A DNA stretch of 64,000 nt. It comes from Streptomyces sennicomposti (GTDB lineage: Bacteria > Actinomycetota > Actinomycetes > Streptomycetales > Streptomycetaceae). Below the pieces are notes generated by a model. That model was not told where the DNA came from. It saw only the letters and a program-made list of their open reading frames with translations, and did no database searches. Position 1 is the first letter of the stretch; each line of letters starts with the position of its first letter. Both the position numbers and the translations under genes were made by a program. The DNA is taken from positions 1 through 64,000 of the forward strand of contig NZ_JAIOAB010000003.1 of assembly GCF_019890635.1 (NCBI RefSeq). The letters run 5' to 3'. Below are positions 62,800 to 64,000 of this stretch, piece by piece.

Positions 62800-64000
62800 G
62801 TGCCGGGTTTCACGCATCTGCACACCGTCTCCGGGTTCTCCCTGCGCTACGGCGCCTCGCACCCGGAGCGGCTGGCCGAGCGCGCCGCCGAGCGGGGCAT
62901 GGACGCCCTCGCCCTCACCGACCGCGACACCCTCGCCGGCACGGTCCGCTTCGCCAAGGCCTGCGCGACGGCGGGCGTCCGCCCCCTGTTCGGCGTCGAC
63001 CTGGCGGTCGCCGAGCCCCGCCCCGCACCCCCGGCCGGCCGCGCCGCCGTACGGCCCGACGGCTCAGTGGCGCGGCGCCCGGCGCCCGCGTGGCCCGCGG
63101 GAGGCGACGGCGCCGTACGGCCCGAGCGGCGCCGGACACCGGTGCGCGGCGGCGCCTTCGTCGACGAGTCGGCGCCCCGCGTCACCTTCCTCGCCCGGGA
63201 CGGCGCCCGCGGCTGGGCCGATCTGTGCCGTCTGGTCACCGCCGCCCACGCCGTCCCCGCGGACACCCCGCTGCTCGCCTGGCCCGACAACCACGCCGAC
63301 GGCCTCACCGTCCTGCTCGGCCCCGACTCCGACGTCGGCCGGGCGCTGGCCGCGGGCCGCCCCGACCGGGCCGCGCGGCTCCTCGTCCCCTGGCGCGAGG
63401 TCTACGGCGACGCCCTGCGCCTGGAGGCCGTCTGGCACGGCCGCACGGGCACCGGCCCGGGCTCCCTGCGGCTGGCCGCCCGCACCGTCGGCTTCGCCGC
63501 CGAGCAGCGGGTGCGCCCCGTCCTCAGCAACGCCGTCCGCTACGCCGACCCCGGCCAGGGACCGGTCGCCGACGTGCTGGACGCCGCCCGCCGCCTGGTC
63601 CCGATCGAGGCGGCCGGCGAGCTGGACTCGGGGGAGGCCTGGCTGAAGGACCCGGGCGCCATGCTGCACGCGGCCGAGCGGATCGGCGAGGCCGCCGGCT
63701 TCCGCCGCGACACCGCCCACCGCCTGCTGGAGCAGACCCGGGCCACGGCCGCCGAGTGCCTGGTCGACCCGGAGGACGACCTCGGCATGGGCGCCGTCCA
63801 CTTCCCCGAGCCGCACCTGGTCGGCGCCGGCCGCCGCACCGCCCAGCGCACGCTGGCCTCCCGGGCCGCGGCCGGCATGGTGCTGCGCGGCTACGCCGGC
63901 CGGCGCGCCTACTGGGAGCGGATGCACGAGGAGCTGGACGTCATCGCGTACCACGGCTTCGCCTCCTATTTCCTCACCGTCGCCCAAGTGGTGGACGACG
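62800..64000 (+). CDS. dnaE2: DNA polymerase III alpha subunit, error-prone DnaE2 type (5' part)
   Basis: The frame opens at GTG 62800 (GGGAGG 5 nt upstream) and runs off the window with 400 residues visible. The PHP domain appears at once: F-T-H-L-H-T-V-S-G-F-S-L-R-Y-G-A-S-H-P-E-R-L, then A-L-A-L-T-D-R-D-T-L-A-G-T and P-L-F-G-V-D-L. The polymerase section begins near the end (Y-H-G-F-A-S-Y-F-L-T-V-A). The two LexA boxes and the H-L-H-T-V-S start favour the damage-inducible DnaE2 branch over replicative DnaE1. DnaE2 usually works with ImuB, whose gene would lie beyond the window. Confidence 0.88.
   Translation, partial: MPGFTHLHTVSGFSLRYGASHPERLAERAAERGMDALALTDRDTLAGTVRFAKACATAGVRPLFGVDLAVAEPRPAPPAGRAAVRPDGSVARRPAPAWPAGGDGAVRPERRRTPVRGGAFVDESAPRVTFLARDGARGWADLCRLVTAAHAVPADTPLLAWPDNHADGLTVLLGPDSDVGRALAAGRPDRAARLLVPWREVYGDALRLEAVWHGRTGTGPGSLRLAARTVGFAAEQRVRPVLSNAVRYADPGQGPVADVLDAARRLVPIEAAGELDSGEAWLKDPGAMLHAAERIGEAAGFRRDTAHRLLEQTRATAAECLVDPEDDLGMGAVHFPEPHLVGAGRRTAQRTLASRAAAGMVLRGYAGRRAYWERMHEELDVIAYHGFASYFLTVAQVVDD

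Overview
This 64 kb window has the very high G+C, codon use and gene content of a Streptomyces (or close relative) chromosome. It shows a conserved core-genome order: tlyA-nadK-recN, pyrG, ald, parA-scpA-scpB-rluB, aroH-tyrA-cmk-plsC-der, sepF and dnaE2. There is no sign of a prophage, transposon, rRNA or CRISPR. Assignments come from motifs and family knowledge recalled from memory, not from a database search.

Layout. 1-7.5 kb: the 3' part of a repeat-rich TPR protein, DUF1015, a HAD phosphatase, and an iron-siderophore ABC importer (two FecCD permeases and an ATPase) under a probable DmdR/IdeR iron box, then an SCP2-like protein. 7.5-13.7 kb: tlyA, nadK, recN and two glycosyltransferase-like proteins. 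13.7-20.4 kb: a PucR regulator, a GH15 hydrolase, CTP synthase and a Nudix hydrolase. 20.6-30.6 kb: an NB-ARC/TPR protein, alanine dehydrogenase, then a tight chromosome-organisation operon (ParA-type ATPase, a ribbon-helix-helix-like protein, ScpA with a giant repeat extension, ScpB, RluB) ending against a COG3541 nucleotidyltransferase. 30.7-37.3 kb: a Rieske lipoprotein, aromatic amino-acid genes, cmk, an acyltransferase, der and two hypotheticals. 37.9-48.4 kb: an Rpf/LysM cell-wall hydrolase, a WYL regulator, an I78-like inhibitor, PAP2 phosphatase, PIG-V-like mannosyltransferase, MFS exporter, acyl-CoA dehydrogenase, SepF and a DUF5685 protein with a cysteine-packed tail. 48.5-57.9 kb: a divergent amino-acid-type ABC transporter / flavoprotein cluster. 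58.2-60.7 kb: two streptogrisin-type secreted proteases. 60.8-64 kb: a YhgE-like membrane protein and the 5' part of dnaE2 behind two LexA-type boxes.

The most novel observation is in the 48.5-57.9 kb cluster. The solute-binding lipoprotein gene is preceded on its own strand by a 23-codon, apparently leaderless reading frame. It ends in Cys-Ser-Cys and carries the R-S-H-I-D core of actinobacterial cysteine leader peptides. A hairpin followed by four U residues lies 13 nt after its stop codon. The divergent operon encodes permease, FAD/NAD(P)-binding protein, ATPase, two LLM flavin-dependent monooxygenases of the NtaA/SnaA/DszA type and a DUF1684 protein. I infer a cysteine-attenuated organosulfur scavenging system.

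A second theme runs through the window. Several otherwise conserved proteins carry large in-frame low-complexity expansions: the TPR protein, a FecCD permease, ScpA (20 x 9 residues), RluB, PIG-V, both LLM monooxygenases and the YhgE-like protein. Many convergent gene pairs are separated by long perfect inverted repeats that act as probable bidirectional terminators.
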